Source of the DNA: Clostridiales bacterium
Lineage (GTDB): Bacteria > Bacillota > Clostridia > Christensenellales > Aristaeellaceae
Length of the DNA: 6,114 nt
Direction: 5' to 3'
Assembly (NCBI GenBank): GCA_012512355.1
Contig: JAAZEI010000066.1
Location: forward strand, 1 to 6,114
The translations under genes and the position numbers were made by a program. Below the pieces are notes generated by a model. That model was not told where the DNA came from and ran no database searches. It saw only the letters and a program-made list of their open reading frames with translations. The stretch's first letter is position 1; every line of letters begins with the position of its first letter. This document shows positions 1-4,796 of this stretch, in pieces.

Positions 1-87
1 CATTTCGGCCAAGTTAGCGCCTTTGCCCCCCAGCTCATTCTTCATGGTTGCATCGCCTTCACGAAACAGGTAGACGTATTTGTTCAT
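1..87 (-). CDS. ppdK: Pyruvate, phosphate dikinase, N-terminal fragment (runs off left edge)
   Basis: Only the first 29 codons are in the window. The enzyme interconverts pyruvate + ATP + Pi and PEP + AMP + PPi in the cytoplasm; in anaerobes it often works as a PPi-saving glycolytic or gluconeogenic step. What is seen: an ATG start, then YVYLFREGDATMKNELGGKG followed by ANLAEM. The 'F-EG-A-MK--LGGKGANLAEM' pattern is the characteristic start of the PPDK nucleotide-binding (ATP-grasp) domain and separates it from PEP synthase, whose N terminus differs. A strong RBS (AGGAGG on the minus strand, 98-103) lies 10 nt before the ATG. A promoter is visible at 159-187. The rest of the roughly 880-residue protein, including the phosphohistidine and PEP-binding domains, lies outside the window, so integrity cannot be judged. 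Confidence 0.93.
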   Translation of the reverse strand, partial: MNKYVYLFREGDATMKNELGGKGANLAEM

Positions 88-158
88 GTATTCTCTTCCT
101 CCTAAAAAATAATTCTCCAAATTGGTGAAAATTCTGCTATGCAGACATAATCCAATTA

Positions 159-187
159 ATTATACCCCAGTATCATCATAATATCAA
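159..187 (-). promoter_or_regulatory. Sigma-A type promoter of ppdK
   Basis: On the minus strand a -35 TTGATA (187-182) and a perfect -10 TATAAT (164-159) are separated by exactly 17 bp. Transcription would begin near 152, giving a leader of about 65 nt. A 9-nt palindrome, CCAAATTGG (117-125), lies in that leader just upstream of the RBS. It could be an operator or a small hairpin, but nothing identifies a regulator. Confidence 0.72.
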
Positions 188-281
188 TGAATGAAACGGT
201 GTATTGCTGCACTTTTGCACCCGTATGACATCAATAAAGGTGTTCTGAGTTAAAAACAAGCGGTTTAGGTGAGGATTATCT

Positions 282-377
282 TTGGATCGGTTGTACATTT
301 ACAAAGAAAAACGAGATCAAATTTTGGAGTTTGATAGTCGGTACAAGCAGCTTCGTGGTCGGTTATTGCGGTCATGA
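282..377 (+). CDS. Possible 31-residue small protein, TTG start
   Basis: An open frame of 31 codons begins with TTG at 282 and ends with TGA at 375-377. A purine-rich GTGAGG (269-274) sits 7 nt before the TTG, an acceptable Shine-Dalgarno position. The product would be very hydrophilic, starting MDRLYIYKEKRDQ and ending RGRLLRS, rich in Lys/Arg with Asp/Glu, and probably helical; there is no signal peptide or membrane segment. I do not recognise a family. It lies in the same orientation as the SRAP gene, 67 bp upstream of it, but the SRAP promoter falls between them. It may be chance, since short frames with TTG starts are common. Confidence 0.27.
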   Translation: MDRLYIYKEKRDQILEFDSRYKQLRGRLLRS

Positions 378-410
378 GGAGAGGTTAAACCAAGTGATGG
401 TTATCTCATA

Positions 411-419
411 TGATATAAT
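411..419 (+). promoter_or_regulatory. Extended -10 promoter of the SRAP gene
   Basis: TGA followed by TATAAT (414-419) matches a TGn-extended -10 element with a perfect hexamer. No good -35 hexamer lies 16-18 bp upstream, which is typical of extended -10 promoters. The start of transcription would be near 426, leaving a leader of about 20 nt that is mostly ribosome binding site. Confidence 0.5.
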
Positions 420-432
420 GATTTTATAAAGT

Positions 433-439
433 GAGGTGA
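433..439 (+). promoter_or_regulatory. Ribosome binding site that fixes the SRAP start
   Basis: GAGGTGA lies 5 nt before TTG at 445. A longer reading from GTG at 436 would place the start codon inside this Shine-Dalgarno sequence and add Met-Ser-Ile before the conserved Cys-Gly-Arg, so the TTG is preferred. Confidence 0.75.
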
Positions 440-444
440 GTATT

Positions 445-1014
445 TTGTGCGGAAGATACTGGATAGCGCCAGAGGAAGACAACCTTGAATATGCTGAGAT
501 ATTGCGCGCTCTGGAGCATACCGATGAACAGACTGATTGGCCTTCGGGTTTGATTGTTCCCACTTTACCCGCACCCGTCATTACAAAAGCTGGCATCAAG
601 CTGATGCGATTTGGTATGAAAAAAGAATTTTTGCCTAAGATACTTATTAATGCCCGCAGTGAAACCATTATTCAAAAGCCGATGTTTAAAAAAATGTTCG
701 ATCAAGATCAGCGCTGTTTGCTGCCGGCGTCTTCTTTTTATGAACCATCACCCGATAAAAAAGGCAGAAAATTCCTGATCAAGAGTAGACGAATGCTCTA
801 TATGGCCGGTCTGTTTGATCAAAGTGAGGGGCTTCCCCAGTTTGTGATCATCACCCAAGATGCGGATGAGGTAGTCTCTCCCTTCCATCACAGGATGCCC
901 CTTCTTTTGTATAGCGAAGAACTGCAAAAAATATGGTTAGGAGAGGAAAGACTGGCAGCAGAATTATTGCATTTGAAAACTGGCGCAAGCCTCTTGGAGG
1001 ATTCTGCTATATAA
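445..1014 (+). CDS. SRAP domain protein (abasic-site DNA-protein crosslinking, YedK/HMCES family)
   Basis: Family members covalently trap abasic sites in single-stranded DNA: after removal of Met, Cys2 forms a thiazolidine link to the ring-opened sugar, shielding the lesion. Started at TTG 445, the product has 189 residues and begins M-C-G-R, as the family requires. The other active-site residues are present: Asn69 in INARSET, Glu100 in FYEP, and His148 in FHHRMP (H-x-R-M-P motif). The usual RWG motif reads RFGM (55-58), and the usual Trp after FYE is Pro. The C terminus is short compared with many homologues of about 220 residues, but all core motifs are included. It is a single-gene unit with its own promoter and a terminator at 1020-1053. 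No LexA box is visible upstream, so SOS control is not supported. Confidence 0.9.
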   Translation: MCGRYWIAPEEDNLEYAEILRALEHTDEQTDWPSGLIVPTLPAPVITKAGIKLMRFGMKKEFLPKILINARSETIIQKPMFKKMFDQDQRCLLPASSFYEPSPDKKGRKFLIKSRRMLYMAGLFDQSEGLPQFVIITQDADEVVSPFHHRMPLLLYSEELQKIWLGEERLAAELLHLKTGASLLEDSAI

Positions 1015-1019
1015 GCAAG

Positions 1020-1053
1020 AAAAACCATTCCTATTGGCATAGGAGCGGTTTTT
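1020..1053 (+). terminator. Rho-independent terminator after the SRAP gene, possibly bidirectional
   Basis: A 15-bp stem (arms 1020-1034 and 1039-1053) closes on a TGGC tetraloop; it has one A-C mismatch and one T-G wobble. The right arm ends GGTTTTT and the left arm begins AAAAACC, so each strand ends in a T run. It begins 5 bp after the SRAP stop codon. It could also stop transcripts from the convergent SRPBCC gene, which ends at 1190. Confidence 0.72.
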
Positions 1054-1105
1054 CATGAGTATTTCATTTATTTTTGTCAGCTATTTGAGTTGCAATTAGC
1101 TTTCA

Positions 1106-1134
1106 TTGTGAAAGATTGCCTGTAAAATTATAAT
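1106..1134 (+). promoter_or_regulatory. Orphan promoter-like sequence pointing into the SRPBCC gene
   Basis: TTGTGA (1106-1111) and a perfect TATAAT (1129-1134) are spaced by exactly 17 bp on the plus strand. Transcription would start near 1141 and run antisense to the 3' end of the minus-strand gene at 1190-1591. No plus-strand ORF with a ribosome binding site follows. It may be an antisense promoter, or a chance match in an AT-rich gap. Confidence 0.4.
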
Positions 1135-1189
1135 CGCCGAAACAAAATCGAAACATCAAGTTCTTGAGACTAAATTGAATAGATTCTCA

Positions 1190-1591
1190 TTAAGACAGAA
1201 CGCCCTTTAAGCGCTGGAGTCTGTCTGTCCAGGAAGCCTGATACAAGGTGCAGCTGTCGATGGTTTCCGCAATGTGCTCTAGGCGAATAAAATTGTCGCT
1301 GAAGTGAACTGTCACTTCTTCGATATCATTTGTGAATTCGTCTACCCAGTTCCAGCTAAGACGCAAAAGCTGGTAGGGGATGAACTCCACAATTTCGCCA
1401 AACGCACCTACACCGGTTTTTTCGGATGAAAAACGGAAACTGCCGCCTGTTTCTGCAGATATTTCATAAACTGTATCGGGATAAAGCGGCCAAAACCAAA
1501 GCGCTAATTTTTTTGGATCTATCCACTGGGCCCACATATCTTGCGCTGAGGCAGGAATCGCCTGCTCTATGACTGCTACGCACTTTGCCAT
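1190..1591 (-). CDS. SRPBCC superfamily protein, AHSA1-like domain
   Basis: The 133-residue product has the size and order of an AHSA1-type (Activator of Hsp90 ATPase homologue 1-like) START/Bet v1 fold protein. An N-terminal strand (CVAVIEQAIPASAQDMWAQW) leads into the 'x-DPxxLxxWFWP' segment around residues 25-36. Then come a GGSFRF strand (49-54), a GEIVEFIPYQLLRLSWNW segment, and a C-terminal helix (SWTDRLQRLKGVL) matching the family's closing helix. These proteins form a hydrophobic ligand pocket; bacterial members mostly lack a known ligand, so none is assigned. The ATG is preceded by GGAGAG (minus strand, 1598-1603) at 6 nt. The gene is divergent from the tRNA-Val gene and convergent with the SRAP gene. 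No signal peptide or membrane segment is seen. Confidence 0.82.
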   Translation of the reverse strand: MAKCVAVIEQAIPASAQDMWAQWIDPKKLALWFWPLYPDTVYEISAETGGSFRFSSEKTGVGAFGEIVEFIPYQLLRLSWNWVDEFTNDIEEVTVHFSDNFIRLEHIAETIDSCTLYQASWTDRLQRLKGVLS

Positions 1592-1639
1592 GATTTTCTC
1601 TCCATCTTATGCTGACATGTTTGTTTATTAAACATCACC

Positions 1640-1669
1640 AATATACCCGATAATAGGGTCTGGATGCAA
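1640..1669 (-). promoter_or_regulatory. Weak candidate promoter for the SRPBCC gene
   Basis: On the minus strand, TTGCAT (1669-1664) and TATATT (1645-1640) are 18 bp apart, giving a leader of roughly 40 nt. The -35 matches only three of six consensus positions, so this is the best candidate in the gap and not a firm call. Confidence 0.27.
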
Positions 1670-1728
1670 GTTAGGATCATATTTTTGCCTGTTGGAACAA
1701 ATTTGGGCCGCTCCAGAATATTTTGTGC

Positions 1729-1757
1729 TTGCAATCTTGCCCCGCTCATGTTAATAT
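1729..1757 (+). promoter_or_regulatory. Promoter of tRNA-Val
   Basis: TTGCAA (1729-1734) and TAATAT (1752-1757) are 17 bp apart, and TG at 1749-1750 makes an extended -10 element. The predicted start near 1764 lies about 7 nt before the mature tRNA 5' end, so the precursor would have a very short 5' leader for RNase P. Confidence 0.6.
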
Positions 1758-1770
1758 TTTTCTTGCCCTT

Positions 1771-1847
1771 GGGATTATAGCTCAGTTGGTTAGAGTACCA
1801 CGTTGACATCGTGGGGGTCACTGGTTCGAGCCCAGTTAATCCCACCA
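1771..1847 (+). tRNA. tRNA-Val, anticodon GAC, CCA encoded
   Basis: The full cloverleaf can be read. The acceptor stem GGGATTA pairs with TAATCCC. The D stem GCTC/GAGT (one G-T pair) carries an AGTTGGTTA loop. The anticodon stem CCACG/CGTGG holds loop TTGACAT with anticodon GAC at 1805-1807. The variable loop is GGGTC, and the T stem ACTGG/CCAGT carries loop TTCGAGC. Discriminator A and an encoded CCA (1845-1847) follow, 77 nt in all. The anticodon arm and variable loop closely resemble E. coli tRNA-Val(GAC). It reads GUC and GUU valine codons. It is a single tRNA gene with its own promoter and terminator. Confidence 0.96.
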
Positions 1848-1891
1848 AGACAAAAGCCCTGAGAACGTTACGTTCTCAGGGCTTTTGTCTT
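1847..1891 (+). terminator. Perfect 21-bp terminator hairpin directly after tRNA-Val
   Basis: The left arm (1847-1867) and right arm (1871-1891) are perfect inverted complements around a 3-nt TTA loop. The GC-rich core GCCCTGAGAACG is flanked by AAGACAAAA on the left and TTTTGTCTT on the right, so it can terminate in both directions. The stem includes the last A of the encoded CCA. Confidence 0.82.
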
Positions 1892-2001
1892 AAACTCGCT
1901 TTGGGGGATCATATATTCTGCAAAAGGGATATTCCAATGTTTGTAAAAAAGAGCTCAAGTTTTTACTGTTTTGAGCAAAAACATATTTTTAGCATTGAGG
2001 T
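1892..2001. other. Intergenic gap with a minus-strand terminator-like hairpin
   Basis: GCTCAA (1953-1958) and TTGAGC (1971-1976) form a 6-bp stem with a 12-nt loop. Read on the minus strand it is followed by TCTTTTTT (1952-1945), which resembles a weak intrinsic terminator for leftward transcription, although no minus-strand gene ends here. A 26-codon frame at 1937-2017 has only a poor upstream purine stretch and is not called. Confidence 0.3.
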
Positions 2002-2030
2002 TTGGTATTACTATTAGAATAGCTTATAAT
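2002..2030 (+). promoter_or_regulatory. Promoter of the yggS-like gene
   Basis: TTGGTA (2002-2007) and a perfect TATAAT (2025-2030) are 17 bp apart. Transcription would begin near 2037, giving a leader of about 100 nt. The leader holds a 14-codon frame (2063-2107) and a 10-bp perfect palindrome, AATGATCATT (2086-2095), but no riboswitch that I recognise. Confidence 0.58.
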
Positions 2031-2138
2031 TGCGACAGAATAGGAATCAAAAGAGAAGCTCAATGGATGATTACTATTCAAGCGAAATGATCATTGACAT
2101 AGTTTAGAGCAAGCTGCCGGTGAGGAGAAGATGAATTA

Positions 2139-2843
2139 ATGGATGAAATAAGCATGGACCGCATGGCAGAGAATATAAAGACCATTATCAGCCGCATAGC
2201 GCACGCTGCAAAAAAGGCCGGTCGGCTGCCTCAAGAAATATTATTGTGCGCTGCTTGCAAAAGCCGATCTGTCCAAACTATTAAAAAAAGCGCTGCGCTC
2301 GCAGTGGATATCTTTGGTGAGAATCGAATGCAGGAGATGGCGGTCAACTTTGATGCAGATGCTTACATGGGAAAGGCTTGTCACTTCATTGGACACGTAC
2401 AAACCAATAAAGTAAAGAAGATTGTTGGGCTTGCCAATGTTATCCAGAGCGTGGACAGCCTGCGGCTTCTGAAGGCAATTAACAGGGAGGCTTTGGCGAA
2501 GAATCTTTGTCAGGACATATTGTTTCAAATAAACCTGGGAGATGAAACCAGCAAGGATGGTGCTGATAAGGCGGATTTAGAATCGATGCTTGAGGCGGCG
2601 GCCGGTATGCACAATGTGCGCGTCAAAGGCTTGATGGCGATTCCGCCGATTACTGATAATGTGTCAGAGAGCCAGCGCTATTTCGCTATGCTGAGAGCTC
2701 TTTTGGAGGAAGCCAAATCTTATCAGTATGAAAACATGCCTCTGGATACATTGTCCATGGGCATGACCGATAGCTTTGAAGCTGCTATCGTAGAGGGCGC
2801 TAACATTGTTCGGATAGGTACAGGTATTTATGGTCCGCGGTGA
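2139..2843 (+). CDS. YggS/YlmE family PLP homeostasis protein (PLPBP)
   Basis: Members are single-domain, PLP-binding TIM-barrel proteins resembling the N-terminal domain of alanine racemase. They have no established catalytic activity and buffer cytoplasmic pyridoxal phosphate. At 234 residues the protein has the normal length. Seen in order: the PLP lysine Lys41 in AACKSRSV (usually V-S-K-T), FGENRMQE (59-66), HFIGHVQTNK (82-91), IQSVDSLRL (102-110), ETSKDG (136-141), RVKGLMAIPP (161-170), LSMGMTDSFEAAI (205-217) and the closing RIGTGIYG (225-232) phosphate-binding segment. GAGGAG (2122-2127) lies 11 nt before ATG 2139, slightly long. An ATG at 2131 sits too close to it and opens only a two-codon frame (ATG AAT TAA) whose stop overlaps the real start as TAATG. 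The next in-frame ATG (2154) would trim five residues. The gene stands alone here and not in the cell-division cluster where Gram-positive homologues often sit. Confidence 0.92.
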   Translation: MDEISMDRMAENIKTIISRIAHAAKKAGRLPQEILLCAACKSRSVQTIKKSAALAVDIFGENRMQEMAVNFDADAYMGKACHFIGHVQTNKVKKIVGLANVIQSVDSLRLLKAINREALAKNLCQDILFQINLGDETSKDGADKADLESMLEAAAGMHNVRVKGLMAIPPITDNVSESQRYFAMLRALLEEAKSYQYENMPLDTLSMGMTDSFEAAIVEGANIVRIGTGIYGPR

Positions 2844-2955
2844 TAGATTGGCAGCAACTATCAGAGCAAATTGCGTCAATTCACTATATCTTTGAAGCTT
2901 ACAATTTACCATTACTATGTATAAATCACACAAATACAGCCGGGCCTTCAATCAG

Positions 2956-2984
2956 TTGACAGCTGAGTTAGGACCTGTTATTTT
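2956..2984 (+). promoter_or_regulatory. Promoter of the SDR gene
   Basis: A perfect -35 TTGACA (2956-2961) is followed after 17 bp by TATTTT (2979-2984), which carries an upstream TG (2976-2977) and so reads as an extended -10. A perfect TATAAT also lies at 2990-2995 with only a poor -35 (TTAGGA, 2968-2973) at 16 bp. Either could be used; the two overlap. Confidence 0.52.
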
Positions 2985-3026
2985 GAAGTTATAATAACGA
3001 AATAAACCAAATAATAAAGTGGTGTT

Positions 3027-3031
3027 AGGAG
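3027..3031 (+). promoter_or_regulatory. Ribosome binding site that fixes the SDR start
   Basis: AGGAG lies 8 nt before ATG 3040. A longer frame from GTG at 3019 would begin upstream of this site and translate through it, with no Shine-Dalgarno of its own, so the ATG is preferred. Confidence 0.8.
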
Positions 3032-3039
3032 TATTTAGA

Positions 3040-3798
3040 ATGAATGCATTTGATCTGACGGGAAAGACCATGGTCATCACCGGGGGCACCAATGGCATTG
3101 GCAAAGGCCTGACGGAATATTTTGCAAAGCAAGGCGTCATTGTGGCAGCAGTCGGCAGCCGCGCTCAATCAGCCCAAGAGATGAAGAAATATATAAAAGA
3201 GAAAGGTATGGATATAAACACCTATCATGCTGATATCCGCAATGTTAGCGAGATTCAGCCGCTGTTTGATAAGATTGCTGCTGACCTTGGCCATATCGAT
3301 ATCCTTATAAACTGCGCTGGCATGGGTAAACCTATCCCGGCAGTGGGTGTGACTGCCGAGGATTGGGATGAGATGATGGATGTAAACGTCCGCGGTACCT
3401 TCTTTTGCTCCCAGGCAGCAGCCAGGCATATGCTGCCAAGAAAATATGGCCGTATCATCAACATCACTTCGCAGCTATCTGTCGTAGCCAATGAAAATGA
3501 GGCCGTCTACTGCGCCTCTAAAGGTGCCATCAACAACCTCACACGAGCTCTGTCTTATGAATGGAGCAGGGATGGCGTTATCGTCAGTGCGGTCGCACCC
3601 ACTTTTACTTACACGCCGGGCACGGCAGAGCGACTGGACGACCCCACCTTCCGGGACAATGTGCTTGCGCGCATACCCCGCGGCCGCTTGGGCACCATAG
3701 AGGATATAGGAGCAGCCGTTCAGTACCTTGCCTGTGATCAGGCTGATATGGCCAGCGGCGTCGTGCTGTTTATCGATGGCGGCTGGACGATCGTATAG
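3040..3798 (+). CDS. Classical short-chain dehydrogenase/reductase (SDR), substrate unknown
   Basis: An NAD(P)(H)-dependent oxidoreductase with a Rossmann fold, 252 residues, the usual length for classical SDRs. Seen: cofactor motif TGGTNGIG (14-21), NCAG (91-94), and the catalytic tetrad Asn116 (DVNVRG), Ser144 (NITS), Tyr157 and Lys161 (YCASK). The C-terminal part has PRGRLGTIEDI and SGVVLFIDGGW, typical of the sugar-acid and 3-oxoacyl-ACP reductase branches. The end of the second strand reads VGSR with no acidic residue, which in this family points to NADP(H) rather than NAD(H); this is inferred. The overall pattern recalls gluconate 5-dehydrogenase or 2-deoxy-gluconate 3-dehydrogenase type enzymes, but no neighbouring sugar-acid gene supports a substrate. 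FabG is less likely without a fatty-acid synthesis context. The gene is a single unit, convergent with the PPK2 gene. Confidence 0.9.
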   Translation: MNAFDLTGKTMVITGGTNGIGKGLTEYFAKQGVIVAAVGSRAQSAQEMKKYIKEKGMDINTYHADIRNVSEIQPLFDKIAADLGHIDILINCAGMGKPIPAVGVTAEDWDEMMDVNVRGTFFCSQAAARHMLPRKYGRIINITSQLSVVANENEAVYCASKGAINNLTRALSYEWSRDGVIVSAVAPTFTYTPGTAERLDDPTFRDNVLARIPRGRLGTIEDIGAAVQYLACDQADMASGVVLFIDGGWTIV

Positions 3799-3815
3799 GA
3801 TCCTGAATGAAGATA

Positions 3816-3829
3816 TAGTAAGATTACTA
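3816..3829. repeat. Short inverted repeat between the convergent SDR and PPK2 genes
   Basis: TAGTAA and TTACTA flank a 2-bp GA centre. It could be a protein-binding half-site pair or chance; there is no adjacent T run, so it is not a terminator by itself. Confidence 0.25.
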
Positions 3830-3851
3830 ACTCAGCGATGGAGATAAAAGA

Positions 3852-3888
3852 ATGATTGTCTTGAGTGTCTTCATAATAAAACAATCAT
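3852..3888 (-). terminator. Possible terminator of the orr-arcC-ppk2 unit
   Basis: ATGATTGT (3852-3859) and ACAATCAT (3881-3888) form an 8-bp stem with a large 21-nt loop. On the minus strand it is followed by TCTTTTA. It lies just past the PPK2 stop codon, where a terminator would be expected. The large loop and AT-rich stem make it a weak candidate. Confidence 0.3.
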
Positions 3889-3900
3889 CAAAGCGTCAAT

Positions 3901-4764
3901 TTAATTATCTTCTTCAAGCAGGCTTCTGCACTCGGAAAGCAAATCCATTTCTTCCTGCGCCAGAATGGGAAATTGGGGGTCAATTGCTTCTAGCTGTTGT
4001 TTGACAATTTCACTGATGATATATCTCGTAAACCATTTGTTATCAGCCGGAACGCAATACCAGGGGGAATGCGGGGTTGAGGTTGCTGCCATCAGTTCTT
4101 CATAGGCTGTCATGTACTGGTTCCAGTACTTTCGCTCCTGTACATCCCCTGAAGAAAATTTCCAGTTTTTATCTGGTTCTTTAATGCGGCTAAGCAGCCT
4201 TTCGCGCTGCTCCTCTCGCGAGAGATTTAGATAAATCTTTACGGTGTGAATGCCGTTTTCATAGAGATACTGTTCGAAATTATTCATCTGACGATATCGT
4301 TTTTTCCAAATATCTTCCCCAATCAGCTCGACTGGTATCTGCTGATTGGCAACCAGGTTGTGAATTCGGGTGACGATGACCTCCTCGTAATGAGAGCGGT
4401 TGAAAATGCCAATCTCACCGCGGCGGGGGACAGCTTTGCTGATGCGCCAGAGATAATCATGGTCAAGCTCTTCACTGGAAGGCTGTTTGAAACTGACAAC
4501 ATGTGTCCCCTGAAGGTTGAGGCCTGTCATCACATGTTTGATGGCGCCATCTTTGCCGGCAGCATCCATCGCCTGCAAGACAATCAGGAGAGCATGACGG
4601 TTTTCAGCGTAGAGTTTTTCTTGAAGTTGTGCCATTGCCCGGATATTTTTAGGCATCAGTTTGCTGATTGTCTTTTTTTTGTTCGCTTGTTCATCCCGCC
4701 GAGTTGGGAAGTCTTCAAGTTTTACAATCGTGTTTGGTAGGATTCGGTATTGTTCAATATCCAT
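3901..4764 (-). CDS. Polyphosphate kinase 2 (PPK2), class III-like polyP:AMP/ADP phosphotransferase
   Basis: PPK2 enzymes move phosphate between inorganic polyphosphate and nucleotides in the cytoplasm. The 287-residue product has the one-domain length. Seen: a Walker A region MDAAGKDGAIK (66-76), a Walker B region IGIFNRSHYEEV (118-129), a basic lid between them and after (VPRRGE), and the closing part with YRQMNNFEQ and PWYCVPADNKW, all typical of PPK2. The Walker B reads FNRSHYE where class I enzymes (ADP to ATP only) have FDRSWYN. The Asn form is typical of classes II and III, which can phosphorylate AMP, so a polyP:AMP/ADP activity is inferred. GAGAGG (minus strand, 4771-4776) lies 6 nt before the ATG. 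It follows carbamate kinase by 32 bp on the same strand with no clear promoter between, so co-transcription is likely. Confidence 0.92.
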   Translation of the reverse strand: MDIEQYRILPNTIVKLEDFPTRRDEQANKKKTISKLMPKNIRAMAQLQEKLYAENRHALLIVLQAMDAAGKDGAIKHVMTGLNLQGTHVVSFKQPSSEELDHDYLWRISKAVPRRGEIGIFNRSHYEEVIVTRIHNLVANQQIPVELIGEDIWKKRYRQMNNFEQYLYENGIHTVKIYLNLSREEQRERLLSRIKEPDKNWKFSSGDVQERKYWNQYMTAYEELMAATSTPHSPWYCVPADNKWFTRYIISEIVKQQLEAIDPQFPILAQEEMDLLSECRSLLEEDN

Positions 4765-4796
4765 GGTGTTCCTCTCTGGTCTTAAGAGCTTCGCAT

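Larger units (their letters stand above)
188..444. other. Intergenic region between ppdK and the SRAP gene
   Basis: This divergent intergenic stretch contains a possible short ORF (282-377) and an extended -10 promoter (411-419), both listed separately. No Firmicutes-type LexA box (GAAC-4N-GTTC) was found by eye before the SRAP gene, and no RNA gene or riboswitch is recognised. No convincing promoter was found upstream of the short ORF. Confidence 0.5.

Noticed and set aside
188..444. LexA/SOS box before the SRAP gene
   Set aside because: I looked for GAAC-4N-GTTC or close variants and saw none; the gene family alone is not evidence for SOS control.
1576..1848. Minus-strand 90-residue frame beginning MVGLTGLEPVTP
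   Set aside because: It is the antisense translation of tRNA-Val running through the promoter gap into the SRPBCC start; a known type of spurious tRNA-derived protein.
1811..2017. Plus-strand 68-residue frame beginning MGVTGSSPVNPT
   Set aside because: It starts inside tRNA-Val and reads through the terminator hairpin. This peptide start is a familiar artefact of translated tRNA T-arms.
2094..2099. Perfect TTGACA as a second yggS promoter
   Set aside because: No plausible -10 hexamer lies 16-18 bp downstream; that stretch is GC-rich and leads into the ribosome binding site.
2841..2863. Hairpin TGATAG...CTATCA at the yggS stop codon as a terminator
   Set aside because: The stem has an A bulge and weak pairs and is not followed by a T run on either strand, so termination is not supported.
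2241..2951. Two 95-residue minus-strand frames overlapping the yggS-like gene
   Set aside because: They lie opposite a gene with strong YggS motifs, have no clear ribosome binding site and no family resemblance.
3019..3039. GTG extension of the SDR gene by seven codons
   Set aside because: It would translate through the AGGAG site and lacks a Shine-Dalgarno of its own; ATG 3040 gives the normal SDR N terminus.
4246..4740. 164-residue plus-strand frame inside the PPK2 gene
   Set aside because: It is a shadow on the opposite strand of a gene with complete, well-ordered PPK2 motifs, with no recognisable family of its own.
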